Positions 16,114 to 25,271 of a stretch of 64,000 nucleotides of DNA are shown here, one piece after another. The position numbers were made by a program, and so were the translations under genes. The DNA is from Pengzhenrongella frigida (GTDB lineage: Bacteria; Actinomycetota; Actinomycetes; Actinomycetales; Cellulomonadaceae), in NCBI RefSeq assembly GCF_004168625.1, contig NZ_SDWW01000001.1, forward strand, positions 37,501 to 101,500, given 5' to 3'. Each line of letters opens with the position of its first letter. The first letter of the stretch is position 1. Under the pieces are notes generated by a model. The model did not search any database. It was not told where the DNA came from and saw only the letters and a list, made by a program, of their open reading frames with translations.

Positions 16114-17733
16114 TCAGCTCTTGCTGAGGACCGAGTACCGGAACTGGAACGACGCGTTGAGCGTGTCCTGCACCCCGTCGACACCGTCGGCGGCCACGGC
16201 CACCTGCGAGCCCTGCAGCAGCGGCACGGTCGGGAGGTACTTCTCGGCGAGCTCCGTCTGGATCTTCTCGATCGTCGCGGCGCGGGTCTCCGGGTCGGCG
16301 TCCGTGCGCTCCGAGGCGAGCAGCGCGCTGATGTCGGCGTTCTCGAAGTGGTTGCCGAGGAAGTTGTCCACGTCGAAGAACGGCGTCAGGTAGTTGTCCG
16401 CGTCCGAGAAGTCCGGGAACCAGCCGAGCTGGTACGCCGGGTACGCGTCGGCCGTGCGCTCCTTGGCGTACGTGACCCACTCGGTCGACTCGAGCTGGAC
16501 GGCGAACAGCCCGGTGGCCTCGAGCTGACGCTTGAGGGCGTTGTACTCGGCGTCCGAGCTCGTGCCGTAGTGGTCCGGGTTGTACTGCAGGTTGAGCGCG
16601 ACCGGCGTGGCGACCCCGGCGTCGGCGAGGACCTTCGTGGCCGCGTCGACGTCGGGCTTGGTGCCGTAGATGTCCTCGAACGGCGTGGCCGCACCCGGCA
16701 GGCCGGACGGGACATAGGAGTACAGCGGCGTGTAGGTGTCCTTGTAGACCTGCGTCGCGATCTCCTGGCGGTCGATCGAGTACGCGAACGCCTGCCGCAC
16801 AGCGAACTTCTGCTCGGGGGTCTCGCCCGGCTGGGTGTTGAGGTTGAACACGACGTACCGGATCTCACCGCCGGGACCGCTGATGACGTTGACGCCGTCG
16901 GTGGTGCCCAGCGACTCGATGTCGGTCGGGGTGAGGCTGCGCGTGGCGACGTCGATCTCGCCGCTGGCGATGTCGAGCTTGAGGTTGTTCGAGTCCGCGT
17001 AGTACTTCAGCGTGACGCTGTCGTTCTTCGCCGCACCCTGCACGCCCGCGTAGTCGGCGTTCTTGGTGAAGACCACGAGCTCGTTCTTCTTGTACGACGA
17101 GATCGTGTACGGACCGGCGAAGGCCTCGGCCGCCACGATCGCGTCGTCGTCGAGGAGCGCATCGGCCGGGAACGTCTTCTCGTCCACGATCGGCCCCGCC
17201 GGGGAGGCGAGGATCTGCGGGAAGGTCTGGTCGTTGGCGCCCTTGAGGGTGAAGGCCACGGTCGTGTCGTCCACGGCCTCGACCGACTCGAGGTTCGTGA
17301 GCAGCGACGACGGGCCGTTCGCGTCGGCGATCGCGACCTGGCGGTCGAAGCTGAACTTGACCGTCGAGGCGGTGAGCGGGTTGCCGTTGGCGAACGTCAG
17401 GCCCTCCCGCAGCACGCAGGTGTAGACGGTGTCGGAGGTGTACTCGCAGCTCTCGGCCGCGTCGGGCGCGAGGTCGGCCCCACCCGGCTCGAAGCTCATG
17501 AGGAACGGGAAGACCTGGGTCTCGACGTTGAACGAGCCGTTGTCGTAGGAGCCGGCCGGGTCGATCGCGGTGACCTTGTCCGTGGTGCCGACCAGGATCG
17601 AGGCGCCTGCGGCGTCGTCCGATCCGCCGGTGGCGGCATCGTCCGTGCGTCCGGCGCCGCAGGCGCTCAGGGCCAGTGCGGCGACGGCGGCCGTGGCGAC
17701 CGCGCCGACAAGGCGGTGCGTGCTGTTCTTCAC
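16114..17733 (-). CDS. Peptide ABC transporter substrate-binding lipoprotein (family 5)
   Basis: A 539-residue protein beginning at GTG (MKNSTHRLVGAVATAAVAAL). A lipoprotein signal ends in LALSACG, with the lipidated Cys near residue 25. The mature part is an SBP_bac_5 fold: TAIDPAGSYDNGSFNVETQ, VYTCVLREGLTFANGNPL, FDRQVA, and the long C-terminal lobe. It captures peptides outside the membrane and delivers them to the DppBC/DppDF complex encoded downstream. The GTG at 17733 is preferred over 17757 because GAGAGGA lies six bases before it. It is first in the operon, and its upstream region carries the PHO-box-like repeats. Confidence 0.93.
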   Translation of the reverse strand: MKNSTHRLVGAVATAAVAALALSACGAGRTDDAATGGSDDAAGASILVGTTDKVTAIDPAGSYDNGSFNVETQVFPFLMSFEPGGADLAPDAAESCEYTSDTVYTCVLREGLTFANGNPLTASTVKFSFDRQVAIADANGPSSLLTNLESVEAVDDTTVAFTLKGANDQTFPQILASPAGPIVDEKTFPADALLDDDAIVAAEAFAGPYTISSYKKNELVVFTKNADYAGVQGAAKNDSVTLKYYADSNNLKLDIASGEIDVATRSLTPTDIESLGTTDGVNVISGPGGEIRYVVFNLNTQPGETPEQKFAVRQAFAYSIDRQEIATQVYKDTYTPLYSYVPSGLPGAATPFEDIYGTKPDVDAATKVLADAGVATPVALNLQYNPDHYGTSSDAEYNALKRQLEATGLFAVQLESTEWVTYAKERTADAYPAYQLGWFPDFSDADNYLTPFFDVDNFLGNHFENADISALLASERTDADPETRAATIEKIQTELAEKYLPTVPLLQGSQVAVAADGVDGVQDTLNASFQFRYSVLSKS

Positions 17734-17818
17734 AAGGATCCTCTCGGGGGATGACACAGCCCTACCCGGGCTCAGGAGGTCGGCGCGGACGCCGGTGACG
17801 GGAGTCTGGCAGCGTTTT

Positions 17819-17834
17819 GTTACTCCCGCGTAAC
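17819..17834. promoter_or_regulatory. Inverted repeat GTTAC-N6-GTAAC upstream of the peptide-transport operon
   Basis: GTTAC (17819-17823) and GTAAC (17830-17834) form a perfect inverted repeat separated by six bases, about 86 bases upstream of the binding-protein start. TTAC-N6-GTAA sites are often bound by TetR-type regulators, but no regulator gene is adjacent. Confidence 0.35.
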
Positions 17835-17838
17835 TTTT

Positions 17839-17871
17839 CGGTCACTCTGCGGTCACGGCCCGTTCACCACC
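17839..17871. promoter_or_regulatory. PHO-box-like operator: three direct repeats at 11-bp spacing
   Basis: CGGTCAC at 17839, CGGTCAC at 17850 and CGTTCAC at 17861 recur at exactly 11 bases. The response regulator PhoP of Streptomyces binds 11-bp direct-repeat units with a GTTCAC-like core. The site lies about 106-140 bases upstream of the peptide-binding protein gene, so phosphate-responsive control of peptide uptake is plausible but unproven. Confidence 0.5.
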
Positions 17872-17930
17872 GTGCAAGATCCGGTGTCCACCATATGAGA
17901 TTCTGCGCAGCGAGCCGGCGCAGTCGGCGA

Positions 17931-19181
17931 TCAGACGGCGCGGGGCCGCACCAGCGAGGCCGCGCGTCGGGCCCCGGCGCGGGCCACCTCGACGTCGACG
18001 TCGTGCACGAGGGCGACGCCCATCCGGCGCCGTGGGAAGCTCTCGCCCTTGCCGAACAGGCGGATCTCGCTGTGCGGCACGCGCAGCGCGTCGTCGACCG
18101 CGTCGAACACGAGGCCGGACGCCTCGACCCCGCCGTAGATCACCGCACTGGCCCCCGGGCTCTTGAGCGCGGTGTCCACCGGCAGGCCGAGGATCGCGCG
18201 GGCGTGCAGCTCGAACTCGTTCTGCCACTGGGTGACCATCGTGACCATCCCGGTGTCGTGCGGCCGCGGGCTGACCTCGTTGAACCAGACCTGCTCACCG
18301 GAGACGAACAGCTCCACGCCGAACACACCCTCACCGCCGAGGTTCTCGGTCACGGCTCGCGCGATCTGCTGCGCGCGTTCGCGGGCGACCGGCGGCATCG
18401 GGTGGGGCTGCCAGCTCTCGACGTAGTCGCCCCCGACCTGCCGGTGGCCGATGGGTTCGCAGAAGTACGTCCCCACCTCGCCGTCGGCGCCCCGCGCCCG
18501 GACGGTGAGCTGGGTGATCTCGTAGTCGAAGTCGACGAACGCCTCGACGATCACGCGCCCGCCGGCGACCCGGCCGCCGGACATCGCGTGGTCCCACGCG
18601 GCCCGCACGCCAGCGGCGTCGTCGATCCGGCTCTGCCCCTTGCCCGAGCTGCTCATCACGGGCTTGACCATGCACGGGTACCCGATCCCCGCCCCCTCAG
18701 TGCCCGCGCCCTCAGTGCCCGCGCCCTCAGTGCCCGCGCCCTCGATCGCCGCGGTCAGCTCCGCCAGGGTGTCGCAGAACCGGTACGGGCTCGTGGGCAG
18801 GGCGAGGGTCTCGGCGGCGAGCCGACGGATGCCCTCACGGTCCATCGTGAGCCGGGTGGCCCGGGCCGTCGGGACCACACGCACGATCCCCTCGGCCTCC
18901 AGGTCGGCGAGCACCGCGGTCGCGATCGCCTCGATCTCGGGCACCACGACGTCGGGCCGCTCGGCGAGGATCAGCTCGCGCAGCTCGGCCGGGTCGCTCA
19001 TGTCGATCGTCCGGGCGTGGTGCGCCACCTGGTGACCAGGCGCCCGCGAGTACCGATCGACGGCGATCGTCTCCACCCCGAGGCGCTGCAGCGCGATCAC
19101 GACCTCTTTGCCGAGCTCACCTGCCCCCAGGAGCATCACGCGCGTGGCCGACGACGAGTAGGGGGTACCGAGGGGCTTCAT
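17931..19181 (-). CDS. purT: Formate-dependent phosphoribosylglycinamide formyltransferase (GAR transformylase 2)
   Basis: A 416-residue ATP-grasp enzyme. It starts [28 protein letters not shown], with the N-terminal nucleotide-type fold. The ATP-grasp core has [13 protein letters not shown], the strand around [14 protein letters not shown], and metal-site residues in [21 protein letters not shown]. PurT makes formyl-GAR from GAR, formate and ATP in purine synthesis. It is slightly longer than the 392-residue E. coli enzyme because of a GAGTE repeat inserted in the linker near residue 150. GGGAGGGTG lies upstream of the ATG. It is divergent from the PAS-GGDEF-EAL gene. Confidence 0.93.
   Translation of the reverse strand: MKPLGTPYSSSATRVMLLGAGELGKEVVIALQRLGVETIAVDRYSRAPGHQVAHHARTIDMSDPAELRELILAERPDVVVPEIEAIATAVLADLEAEGIVRVVPTARATRLTMDREGIRRLAAETLALPTSPYRFCDTLAELTAAIEGAGTEGAGTEGAGTEGAGIGYPCMVKPVMSSSGKGQSRIDDAAGVRAAWDHAMSGGRVAGGRVIVEAFVDFDYEITQLTVRARGADGEVGTYFCEPIGHRQVGGDYVESWQPHPMPPVARERAQQIARAVTENLGGEGVFGVELFVSGEQVWFNEVSPRPHDTGMVTMVTQWQNEFELHARAILGLPVDTALKSPGASAVIYGGVEASGLVFDAVDDALRVPHSEIRLFGKGESFPRRRMGVALVHDVDVEVARAGARRAASLVRPRAV
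18691..18743. repeat. 15-bp tandem repeat inside purT
   Basis: Units CCCTCAGTGCCCGCG begin at 18694, 18709 and 18724. On the coding strand they specify a GAGTE pentapeptide three times between the N-terminal domain and the ATP-grasp core. The unit is a multiple of three, so copy number can vary without a frameshift. Confidence 0.8.
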
Positions 19182-19311
19182 GGAGGTCACCCTCCCACGC
19201 GGTACCCGGCTAGCATTGCCCGAGGCCGACGCAGCGGTCGCCCTCCCCCGCACGACTCCGCCACCGTTTCGCACCACTCAGCAACCGCGCCCCGCAGTCG
19301 ATAGGACGGCC

Positions 19312-21252
19312 GTGCCCGCTCCGAGTTCTTCCTGCGCCGGCATGGACCCCCTCGTGCGTTCGCCGGACGCGCGAGCCGCGTGGCACCTGCTCGACGCGCT
19401 CGAAGCGCCGACCTGCACCGTCCGGGCCGACAGCGAGATCGTCGAGGGCAACTCCGCCTGGCGGCAGTTCGCGAGCCAGAACGGCGGACACCCCGCCACG
19501 ACGAGCATCGGCAGCAACTACCTGCAGGCGTGCGACCAGGCGATCGACGGCCCGGGCGCCGTCGGCGCGCGGCACGTGGCCACCGGGCTGCGCGCCGTCC
19601 TGGCCGGCGACGCGGAGCGCTACCAGAGCGAGTACCCCTGCCACGGCGACGGCGAGCAGCGCTGGTTCAGCGTCCGGATCGTCCCGCTCGAGGTCGACGG
19701 CGGCCCCGGGGCGCTGATCAGCCACGTCGACGTCACGGCGATGCACCTCGCGCAGGACGCCCTCGCCCACCAGGTGCTGCACGACGCCCTCACGGGGCTC
19801 CCCAACGGCGCTCTCCTCGCCGACCGGCTGGGCCAGGCCCTCGTGGACAGCATCCGCGGCGACCGTGGGGTCGGGGTCGCGTACATCGACATCGACCACT
19901 TCAAACGGGTCAACGACAGCCTGGGGCATGCCGCCGGCGACGCGCTGCTGGTGCAGGTGGCGCGGCGGCTCACCAGCTGCATGCGCGCGGGCGACACGCT
20001 CGCGCGGTACTCGGGGGACGAGTTCGTCGCCGTCTGGCGCGACGTCGCCTCCGACGAGGACGCCGCCATCCTCGGCGGTCGGCTCGCCCGGTCGCTCACG
20101 GCTCCGTTCGAGATCGGGGCCGCCTCGGTCAACATCACCGCGAGCGTCGGGGTCGTCGTCGGGCAGCCCACGCAGACGGGTGACGAGCTGATGCTCGCGG
20201 CGGACGCGGCGATGTACGACGCGAAGAGCCGCGGCCGCGGCCGGGTCCGCGTGTTCAGCGCCGAGCTGCGCGACCACCCGGGGGACGACCTCGCCACCGA
20301 GGTCGCGCTGCAGGCAGCCCTGTCCCGCTCCGAGCTCGTGCTGCACTACCAGCCGGTCATCGACCTGTGGACCGGTCGGGTGGTCGGGGTCGAGGCGCTG
20401 GTCCGCTGGCAGCACCCCGAACGGGGACTGCTCCCGCCACGGCACTTCATCCCGACCGCCGAGCTGAGCGGGCTGATCGTCCCGCTCGGCCGCTGGGCGC
20501 TGGACCGCGCGTGCCGCGACGCCGCAGCGATGACCGGACCGGCCGCCGGGCTCGACGTCGCGGTGAACCTCTCGGCCCGCCAGCTCACGCATCCGGACGT
20601 CGTGCGGCACGTGCGCGACGCGCTGGAGAGCAGCGGCCTCGACCCTCGCCGCCTCATGCTCGAGGTGACCGAGTCCGCCGTCCTGGAGGACGACGAGGTC
20701 GCGGCGGTCGCGCTCGACACGCTGTCCGCGCTCGGGGTGCGCATCGCGATCGACGACTTCGGCACGGGTTACAGCTCCCTGCTCTACCTGCGCCGGTACC
20801 CGATCGATGCGCTCAAGCTCGACCGCGCCTTCGTGTCCGGCCTGACGACCAGCCCCGACGACGAGGCGATCTGCGCCAGCGTGGTCAGCCTCGCGCACGC
20901 CGTCGGGGCCACCTCGATCGCCGAGGGGGTGGAGACCGTCGGGGAGTACGCCGCCCTGCGCGGCTACGGGTGCCAGCAGGCCCAGGGCTTCCTGTGGTCC
21001 CCCGCCGTGCCGATCGAGGAGCTCGCCGAGGTCGTGGTCGCGTGCCACCGGGTACCCCGACCGGCCCGGACCCGCCCGCACCTGCCGCACGCGACCCCAC
21101 CTGCGCCCGACGTGGCTGCGCACATCGCCAGCCTCCACCGGGACGGCGCCTCGCTGCAGACGATCGCCGCCGCGCTCAACCGCGCGGCCCGCTCCCCCCA
21201 GCTCGGTGGCCGCTGGACGGCGAGCACCGTCGCTCGCCACCTCGCGGGCTGA
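19312..21252 (+). CDS. PAS-GGDEF-EAL protein with a C-terminal recombinase-type helix-turn-helix
   Basis: About 646 residues from GTG 19312, which has AGGAC five bases upstream. The in-frame ATG at 19180 would overlap the purT start codon. A PAS-like domain (about 20-145) comes first. The GGDEF domain (about 150-310) has HDALTGLPNGALLADRL and SGDEF in place of GGDEF, with an RAGD inhibitory site exactly five residues earlier. The EAL domain (about 325-570) keeps VEALVRWQ, VNLSARQL, LEVTESAV, IDDFGTGYSSL, LKLDRAF and AEGVET. The last 50 residues (IASLHRDGASLQTIAAALN, then GGRWTASTVARHLAG) match the HTH at the C-terminus of large serine recombinases. This suggests direct DNA binding by a c-di-GMP enzyme. 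Confidence 0.85.
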   Translation: MPAPSSSCAGMDPLVRSPDARAAWHLLDALEAPTCTVRADSEIVEGNSAWRQFASQNGGHPATTSIGSNYLQACDQAIDGPGAVGARHVATGLRAVLAGDAERYQSEYPCHGDGEQRWFSVRIVPLEVDGGPGALISHVDVTAMHLAQDALAHQVLHDALTGLPNGALLADRLGQALVDSIRGDRGVGVAYIDIDHFKRVNDSLGHAAGDALLVQVARRLTSCMRAGDTLARYSGDEFVAVWRDVASDEDAAILGGRLARSLTAPFEIGAASVNITASVGVVVGQPTQTGDELMLAADAAMYDAKSRGRGRVRVFSAELRDHPGDDLATEVALQAALSRSELVLHYQPVIDLWTGRVVGVEALVRWQHPERGLLPPRHFIPTAELSGLIVPLGRWALDRACRDAAAMTGPAAGLDVAVNLSARQLTHPDVVRHVRDALESSGLDPRRLMLEVTESAVLEDDEVAAVALDTLSALGVRIAIDDFGTGYSSLLYLRRYPIDALKLDRAFVSGLTTSPDDEAICASVVSLAHAVGATSIAEGVETVGEYAALRGYGCQQAQGFLWSPAVPIEELAEVVVACHRVPRPARTRPHLPHATPPAPDVAAHIASLHRDGASLQTIAAALNRAARSPQLGGRWTASTVARHLAG

Positions 21253-21258
21253 CCTGCC

Positions 21259-22074
21259 GTGGCGTACATCGGCCTCGACCTCGCATGGGGACGCAACGCC
21301 CGCACGGGCCTGGCCGCGCTCGATCCGGCCGGCCGGCTGACCGCGTCCGGCGCGGTCCGGACCGACGACGAGATCGCGGCCTTCGTCGCCGAGCACGCCC
21401 CGGGAGAGGTCGTGGCCGCGATCGACGCGCCGCTCGTGGTGCCGAACCTGACCGGCCGCCGGGTGTGCGAGGCGCTCGTCGCCCAGGAGTTCGGTCGCTA
21501 TCACGCCGGGGCGTACCCGGCGAACCGCTCCCGGCCGTACTTCGACCCACCGCGCGCCGCCACGCTCGCGGAGCGCTTCGGCTGGGACGTGGACCCCGGG
21601 ACGACCCCCTTGTCCGGCTCGTCCGTCGCGATCGAGGTCTATCCGCACCCGGCGATGGTCACGCTGTTCGGCCTCGCCACCGTCCTGCCGTACAAGGCCA
21701 AGCCCGGGCGCGACGTCGGCTCGCTGCGGGCCGCGTTCATCCTGCTGCTCGACCACCTCGAGCGCACCTGTGAGGACCCCCTGCAGCTGTCGCGATCCGC
21801 GCGGTGGGCAGGGCTGCGCCGCGCCGCGGCGACCGCCGAGCGCAAGAGCCAGCTCGGGGCGATCGAGGACGAGGTCGACGCGATCCTCTGCGCCTACCTC
21901 GCGTGGCTGTGGGGCCGCCAGGACCGGCGCATGCGGGTGCTCGGCGACGTCACGGGCGGCTACATCGTGATTCCGGGCACCGCCCAGGTACCGCCGGCGC
22001 CAGCGCCGCGAATGCCGCGGATCCCGTTTCCTCAACCCGGGGCACCTCCTGCCGATACAGGGGATAACCAGTGA
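21259..22074 (+). CDS. DUF429 family protein (predicted RNase H-fold nuclease)
   Basis: A 271-residue protein beginning at GTG, six bases after the previous stop, so probably translated by reinitiation. The acidic positions expected of the RNase H-like DUF429 fold are visible: IGLDLAWG at the start, AIDAPLVVP near residue 55, IEVYPHPAM near 128 and EDEVDAILCAYLAWL near 205. The last 40 residues are Pro-rich and probably disordered. The biochemical role of DUF429 proteins is not established. The gene sits between two cyclic-di-GMP genes on the same strand. Confidence 0.75.
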   Translation: MAYIGLDLAWGRNARTGLAALDPAGRLTASGAVRTDDEIAAFVAEHAPGEVVAAIDAPLVVPNLTGRRVCEALVAQEFGRYHAGAYPANRSRPYFDPPRAATLAERFGWDVDPGTTPLSGSSVAIEVYPHPAMVTLFGLATVLPYKAKPGRDVGSLRAAFILLLDHLERTCEDPLQLSRSARWAGLRRAAATAERKSQLGAIEDEVDAILCAYLAWLWGRQDRRMRVLGDVTGGYIVIPGTAQVPPAPAPRMPRIPFPQPGAPPADTGDNQ

Positions 22075-22106
22075 ACTGATCGGAGTTCCCGAGCTGAAAG
22101 TGAGCG

Positions 22107-23747
22107 ATGGTGCTGCACGACCCCGTCGGCCTTGCCTACGCCGCGGCCGCCGTCGTCTTCGGCTGGATCGCCCGCCTCACCTGGGCGCGCCGGGCCCACA
22201 ACCCGGCCCTTGCCAGCTCCCTGGTGGTGGTCATGCTGGGGCTCGGGGCCTCGTGCGTCGCCAACGCGATCGCGGTGTCGAGCGCGAACGAGCAGACCGC
22301 GGCGATCGCGACGTTGGCGATCCTGCCCACCGCCGGCATCGCGGCCGGCGCGTTCTTCTGCCTCGGACTGAGCTGCGCACAGCCGCAGTGGCGGGCACAC
22401 CGAACCCTGCTCCTCTGGCTGCTGATCGAACCGGTCGCGATCACCGCGGCCGTGGTGACCAACCGCTGGCACGAGTGGGTGTACGCAGGCCCGGGCGCCA
22501 CCGACCTGACCGGGTCGGCCGCCTGGCTGCACGGCTCGGCGTACTGGTCGCACACGGGGTACTGCTACGCGATGTTCGGTGCCGGCTGCGTGCTGATCGC
22601 CTGGGGGTGGTGGACCGCCCCGGCACCCTTCCGGCGGCAGCGGCTCGCCTTCCTCCTCGCCGCCCTGATCCCGATCGCCGCCAACGTGGCCTACATCGCG
22701 AGCGGGTTCGACGAGGACGTCGATCCCACCCCGTTCGGGTTCGCCGTGACGGGCGCGATCATGGCCTACGCGATCTTCCGGCAGGAGCTGTTCACCCTGT
22801 CGCCCGTGGCGCGCGCCCTGATCGTCGACCAGATCGGCGACGCGGTGATGGTCGTCAACCCCGCCGGCCGCATCGTCGACCTGAACATCACGGCGTGCGC
22901 GCTCGTCCGGGCGGTGCACCCGCAGGCACCGGACGACCTGATCGGGCTGAGCGCCGAGGGGTACTGCGGCGAGGCCCACGGCTCGGACCAGTCCTCGACC
23001 GAGCTCGTCGTGGACCTGCCGGGCGGCCGGACCGAGTTCCAGGTGCGCTCGTCCCCGCTCCTCGACCGGCGCGGGAGGCTGCTCGGGGAGGTCCTCGTCG
23101 CGCGTGACGTCACCGAGGCGCACGCCCAGGAACGCCGCCTGATCGCCGCCAACACGCGCCTGATCGCCCAGGTCGAGACCATCGACCGGCTCCGCGCGGA
23201 CCTCGTCGAGCTGTCCAGCCGGGACCCGCTCACCGGGCTGCACAACCGGCGCTACATGGTCGACCAGTTCGGGCAGATGGTCACCGCGGCCGAGCGCACC
23301 GGGGAGCCGCTCGCGGTCGTCCTGCTCGACATCGACCGGTTCAAGGCCATCAACGACGTGCACGGCCATCTTGCCGGGGACGACGCCCTCGTCGCCCTCG
23401 CGCAGCGGATCCGGGCCCGGGCCCCGGCCGACGCGCTGGTGGCCCGCTGGGGCGGCGAGGAGTTCTTCGTCGCGCTGCCCGGCACCGACGGCGCCTGCGG
23501 ACTGGCGTTCGCCGACGACGTCCGCAGCCTGTGCGCGCAGGACGGCCTCCCCATCGCCGGGCAGGCGATCCCGTGCACCCTCAGTGGCGGGGTCGCCACC
23601 TACCCCGAGTCGGGCGTCACCCCCAACGAGCTGTTCCACGGTGCCGACCTGGCGTTGTTCGAGGCCAAGGACGCCGGTCGCAACACCGTGCGGCTGCACG
23701 TGCGCTTCACCGGGCCCACGCTCGACAGCCTGCTGCCGCAGACCTGA
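22107..23747 (+). CDS. 7TM-PAS-GGDEF diguanylate cyclase
   Basis: A 546-residue protein. The N-terminal 225 residues contain seven hydrophobic segments like the histidine-kinase 7TM domain (HisK_N-7TM), ending in YAIFRQELFTLSPVAR. A PAS-like domain (about 240-345) and a short coiled segment (AANTRLIAQVETIDRL) lead to a GGDEF domain (about 370-540) with SSRDPLTGLHNRR and the intact active site WGGEEF. No RxxD inhibitory site is found at the usual position. It is likely an active c-di-GMP synthase in the inner membrane. No EAL domain follows. Confidence 0.9.
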   Translation: MVLHDPVGLAYAAAAVVFGWIARLTWARRAHNPALASSLVVVMLGLGASCVANAIAVSSANEQTAAIATLAILPTAGIAAGAFFCLGLSCAQPQWRAHRTLLLWLLIEPVAITAAVVTNRWHEWVYAGPGATDLTGSAAWLHGSAYWSHTGYCYAMFGAGCVLIAWGWWTAPAPFRRQRLAFLLAALIPIAANVAYIASGFDEDVDPTPFGFAVTGAIMAYAIFRQELFTLSPVARALIVDQIGDAVMVVNPAGRIVDLNITACALVRAVHPQAPDDLIGLSAEGYCGEAHGSDQSSTELVVDLPGGRTEFQVRSSPLLDRRGRLLGEVLVARDVTEAHAQERRLIAANTRLIAQVETIDRLRADLVELSSRDPLTGLHNRRYMVDQFGQMVTAAERTGEPLAVVLLDIDRFKAINDVHGHLAGDDALVALAQRIRARAPADALVARWGGEEFFVALPGTDGACGLAFADDVRSLCAQDGLPIAGQAIPCTLSGGVATYPESGVTPNELFHGADLALFEAKDAGRNTVRLHVRFTGPTLDSLLPQT

Positions 23748-23884
23748 GCCGCTCCCCCGCTGCGACGGTGCTCGCGCGCAACTTGCCGCGCAACTCGCCG
23801 CGCGACTCCCGCGCGCGCCGCGGGTCCGGCGGAGGCACGATGGAGTTCTAGCCGCGTCCTCGTCCACCAGGCGAAGGAGCCACG
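23748..23884. other. Intergenic region with a 12-bp repeat
   Basis: Between the cyclase and the transaldolase-like gene, the word CGCGCAACTTGC and two variants repeat every 12 bases from about 23774 to 23810. An AAGGAG ribosome site (23874-23879) precedes the ATG at 23885. No clear promoter was identified. Confidence 0.35.
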
Positions 23885-25216
23885 ATGAGCACCCGAGCCG
23901 ACGTCCCCGTCGCCCAGCCGACCTATCGGATCCGCACCCTGAACCTCCCCCCGGTCGTCGGGCACGAGGCCTACGTGCGGCGGGTGCTCGACCAGCCGCT
24001 GACCTATCCGACCTTCCTCGAGCTCAGCGGGGTGGCGCGCCATCTCGGGGTGACCACGGAGCTCAAGGACGTCGTCGACTACTTCGCCACCCCCGCGGGC
24101 CACACCCCGCCCGGCTTCCGGATCGCCTGGGCCGTCCAGTCCGGCGGGCTGCTCGAGGCCGACCTCGTGCGCGACCTGTCCTACGACGTCGACGGCGCGC
24201 TGCGCCCGACCAACCTGCTGTTCTCGGCCGACAGCGCCAACCCGTACGAGATCGCGCCGATCGCCGGGCTCGTCGCGAACCTGACGTGCAACCCGGGGAT
24301 CATCTACGACCTGTTCCTCAAGAACCCCGCGGCGAACGTCGGCGGGGTCTTCAAGGACCGCGACGAGGTCATGGCCGAGATCGGCCGGATCCTCGGCCCG
24401 GGGTGCGACATCAGCGTCGAGCTGAACAACCCGTTCGACCCCGACTTCGCCCGCATCATGGACGAGGTCGACAAGTTCCGCGAGATGCTCTCCCGCTGGC
24501 GGATCGTGATCAAGGTCCCGCACACCGGCCCGGTCAACGCGGACAACGTGGGCCAGCTGCTCTCGAGCGACAAGCACCTCGACCAACGCTGGTGGGAGCC
24601 CTCGACGGTCGACGCCTTCCGCGGGCACAACCTCGCCCTCCGACTGCGCGAGCAGGGCATCCGCGTCAACTTCACCCTGATGTTCGAGCCGTACCAGGCC
24701 CAGCTCGCGCTGCAGGCCCGGCCGTACTTCATCAACGCGTTCATCCGGCACCGCCTGATGCAGTCGACCCGGTTGGCGGACCTGCTCGACGACTTCGCCG
24801 CGACGGAAGACCCGAGCGTGCTCGCCTCGCTGCGCACCTACCTGATCCAACAGGACTACCTGGCCCGCACGGACACCGACTTCGACCTCACCGAGGCGCG
24901 GCAGATGGCTGAGCAGATCGTGGCCTACCGGCAGGTGCGGAGCGCCGCGGGGGTGGACGGGCTCGACGCCGTCCGGCACAACCTGCGCGTGCTGCGCTCG
25001 GCCAACCTGCCCGACACCCGACTGATCGTGTGCTCGATGGAAGGCCCCCGGAACTACCCGGAGATCGACCGGCTGCTCGCCAGCGACGAATTCGCGGACA
25101 TGAGCCGGCGACTGGTCCTCACCGCCGAGCCGGGCTACCTCGCCCGGTTCACGTCGACCAACCAGGTCGTCAGCTATCAGCGCCGCTTCATGACGGCCGC
25201 CCAGGGCCAGAGCTGA
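23885..25216 (+). CDS. Transaldolase/fructose-6-phosphate-aldolase-like protein
   Basis: A 443-residue protein with the class I aldolase TIM-barrel pattern of the transaldolase family: FSADSANPYEIAPIAG (strand 1), VANLTCNPGIIYDLF, DISVELNNPFDPDF, RIVIKVPHTG (candidate Schiff-base Lys in the IKVP strand) and INFTLMF-like VNFTLMFEPYQAQLAL. It is longer than classical transaldolases, with about 75 extra N-terminal and 130 extra C-terminal residues. Family members transfer or release dihydroxyacetone units. It converges on dhaK, so free dihydroxyacetone made here could feed the DhaKL kinase (inference). AAGGAG lies 5 bases before the ATG. Confidence 0.75.
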   Translation: MSTRADVPVAQPTYRIRTLNLPPVVGHEAYVRRVLDQPLTYPTFLELSGVARHLGVTTELKDVVDYFATPAGHTPPGFRIAWAVQSGGLLEADLVRDLSYDVDGALRPTNLLFSADSANPYEIAPIAGLVANLTCNPGIIYDLFLKNPAANVGGVFKDRDEVMAEIGRILGPGCDISVELNNPFDPDFARIMDEVDKFREMLSRWRIVIKVPHTGPVNADNVGQLLSSDKHLDQRWWEPSTVDAFRGHNLALRLREQGIRVNFTLMFEPYQAQLALQARPYFINAFIRHRLMQSTRLADLLDDFAATEDPSVLASLRTYLIQQDYLARTDTDFDLTEARQMAEQIVAYRQVRSAAGVDGLDAVRHNLRVLRSANLPDTRLIVCSMEGPRNYPEIDRLLASDEFADMSRRLVLTAEPGYLARFTSTNQVVSYQRRFMTAAQGQS

Positions 25217-25271
25217 CCCCGGGCGGCGTCGTCACGGTGCTGTTCCAGCCGGCGACGTTGTTCCGGCCCGT

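Noticed and set aside
21100..21249. Recombinase-like HTH as evidence of a mobile element
   Set aside because: It is fused in frame to a c-di-GMP enzyme; no catalytic resolvase domain, attachment site or transposase is present around it.
19210..22035. A 941-codon minus-strand frame opposite the PAS-GGDEF-EAL and DUF429 genes
   Set aside because: Antisense shadow with no recognisable motifs; both plus-strand genes are well supported.
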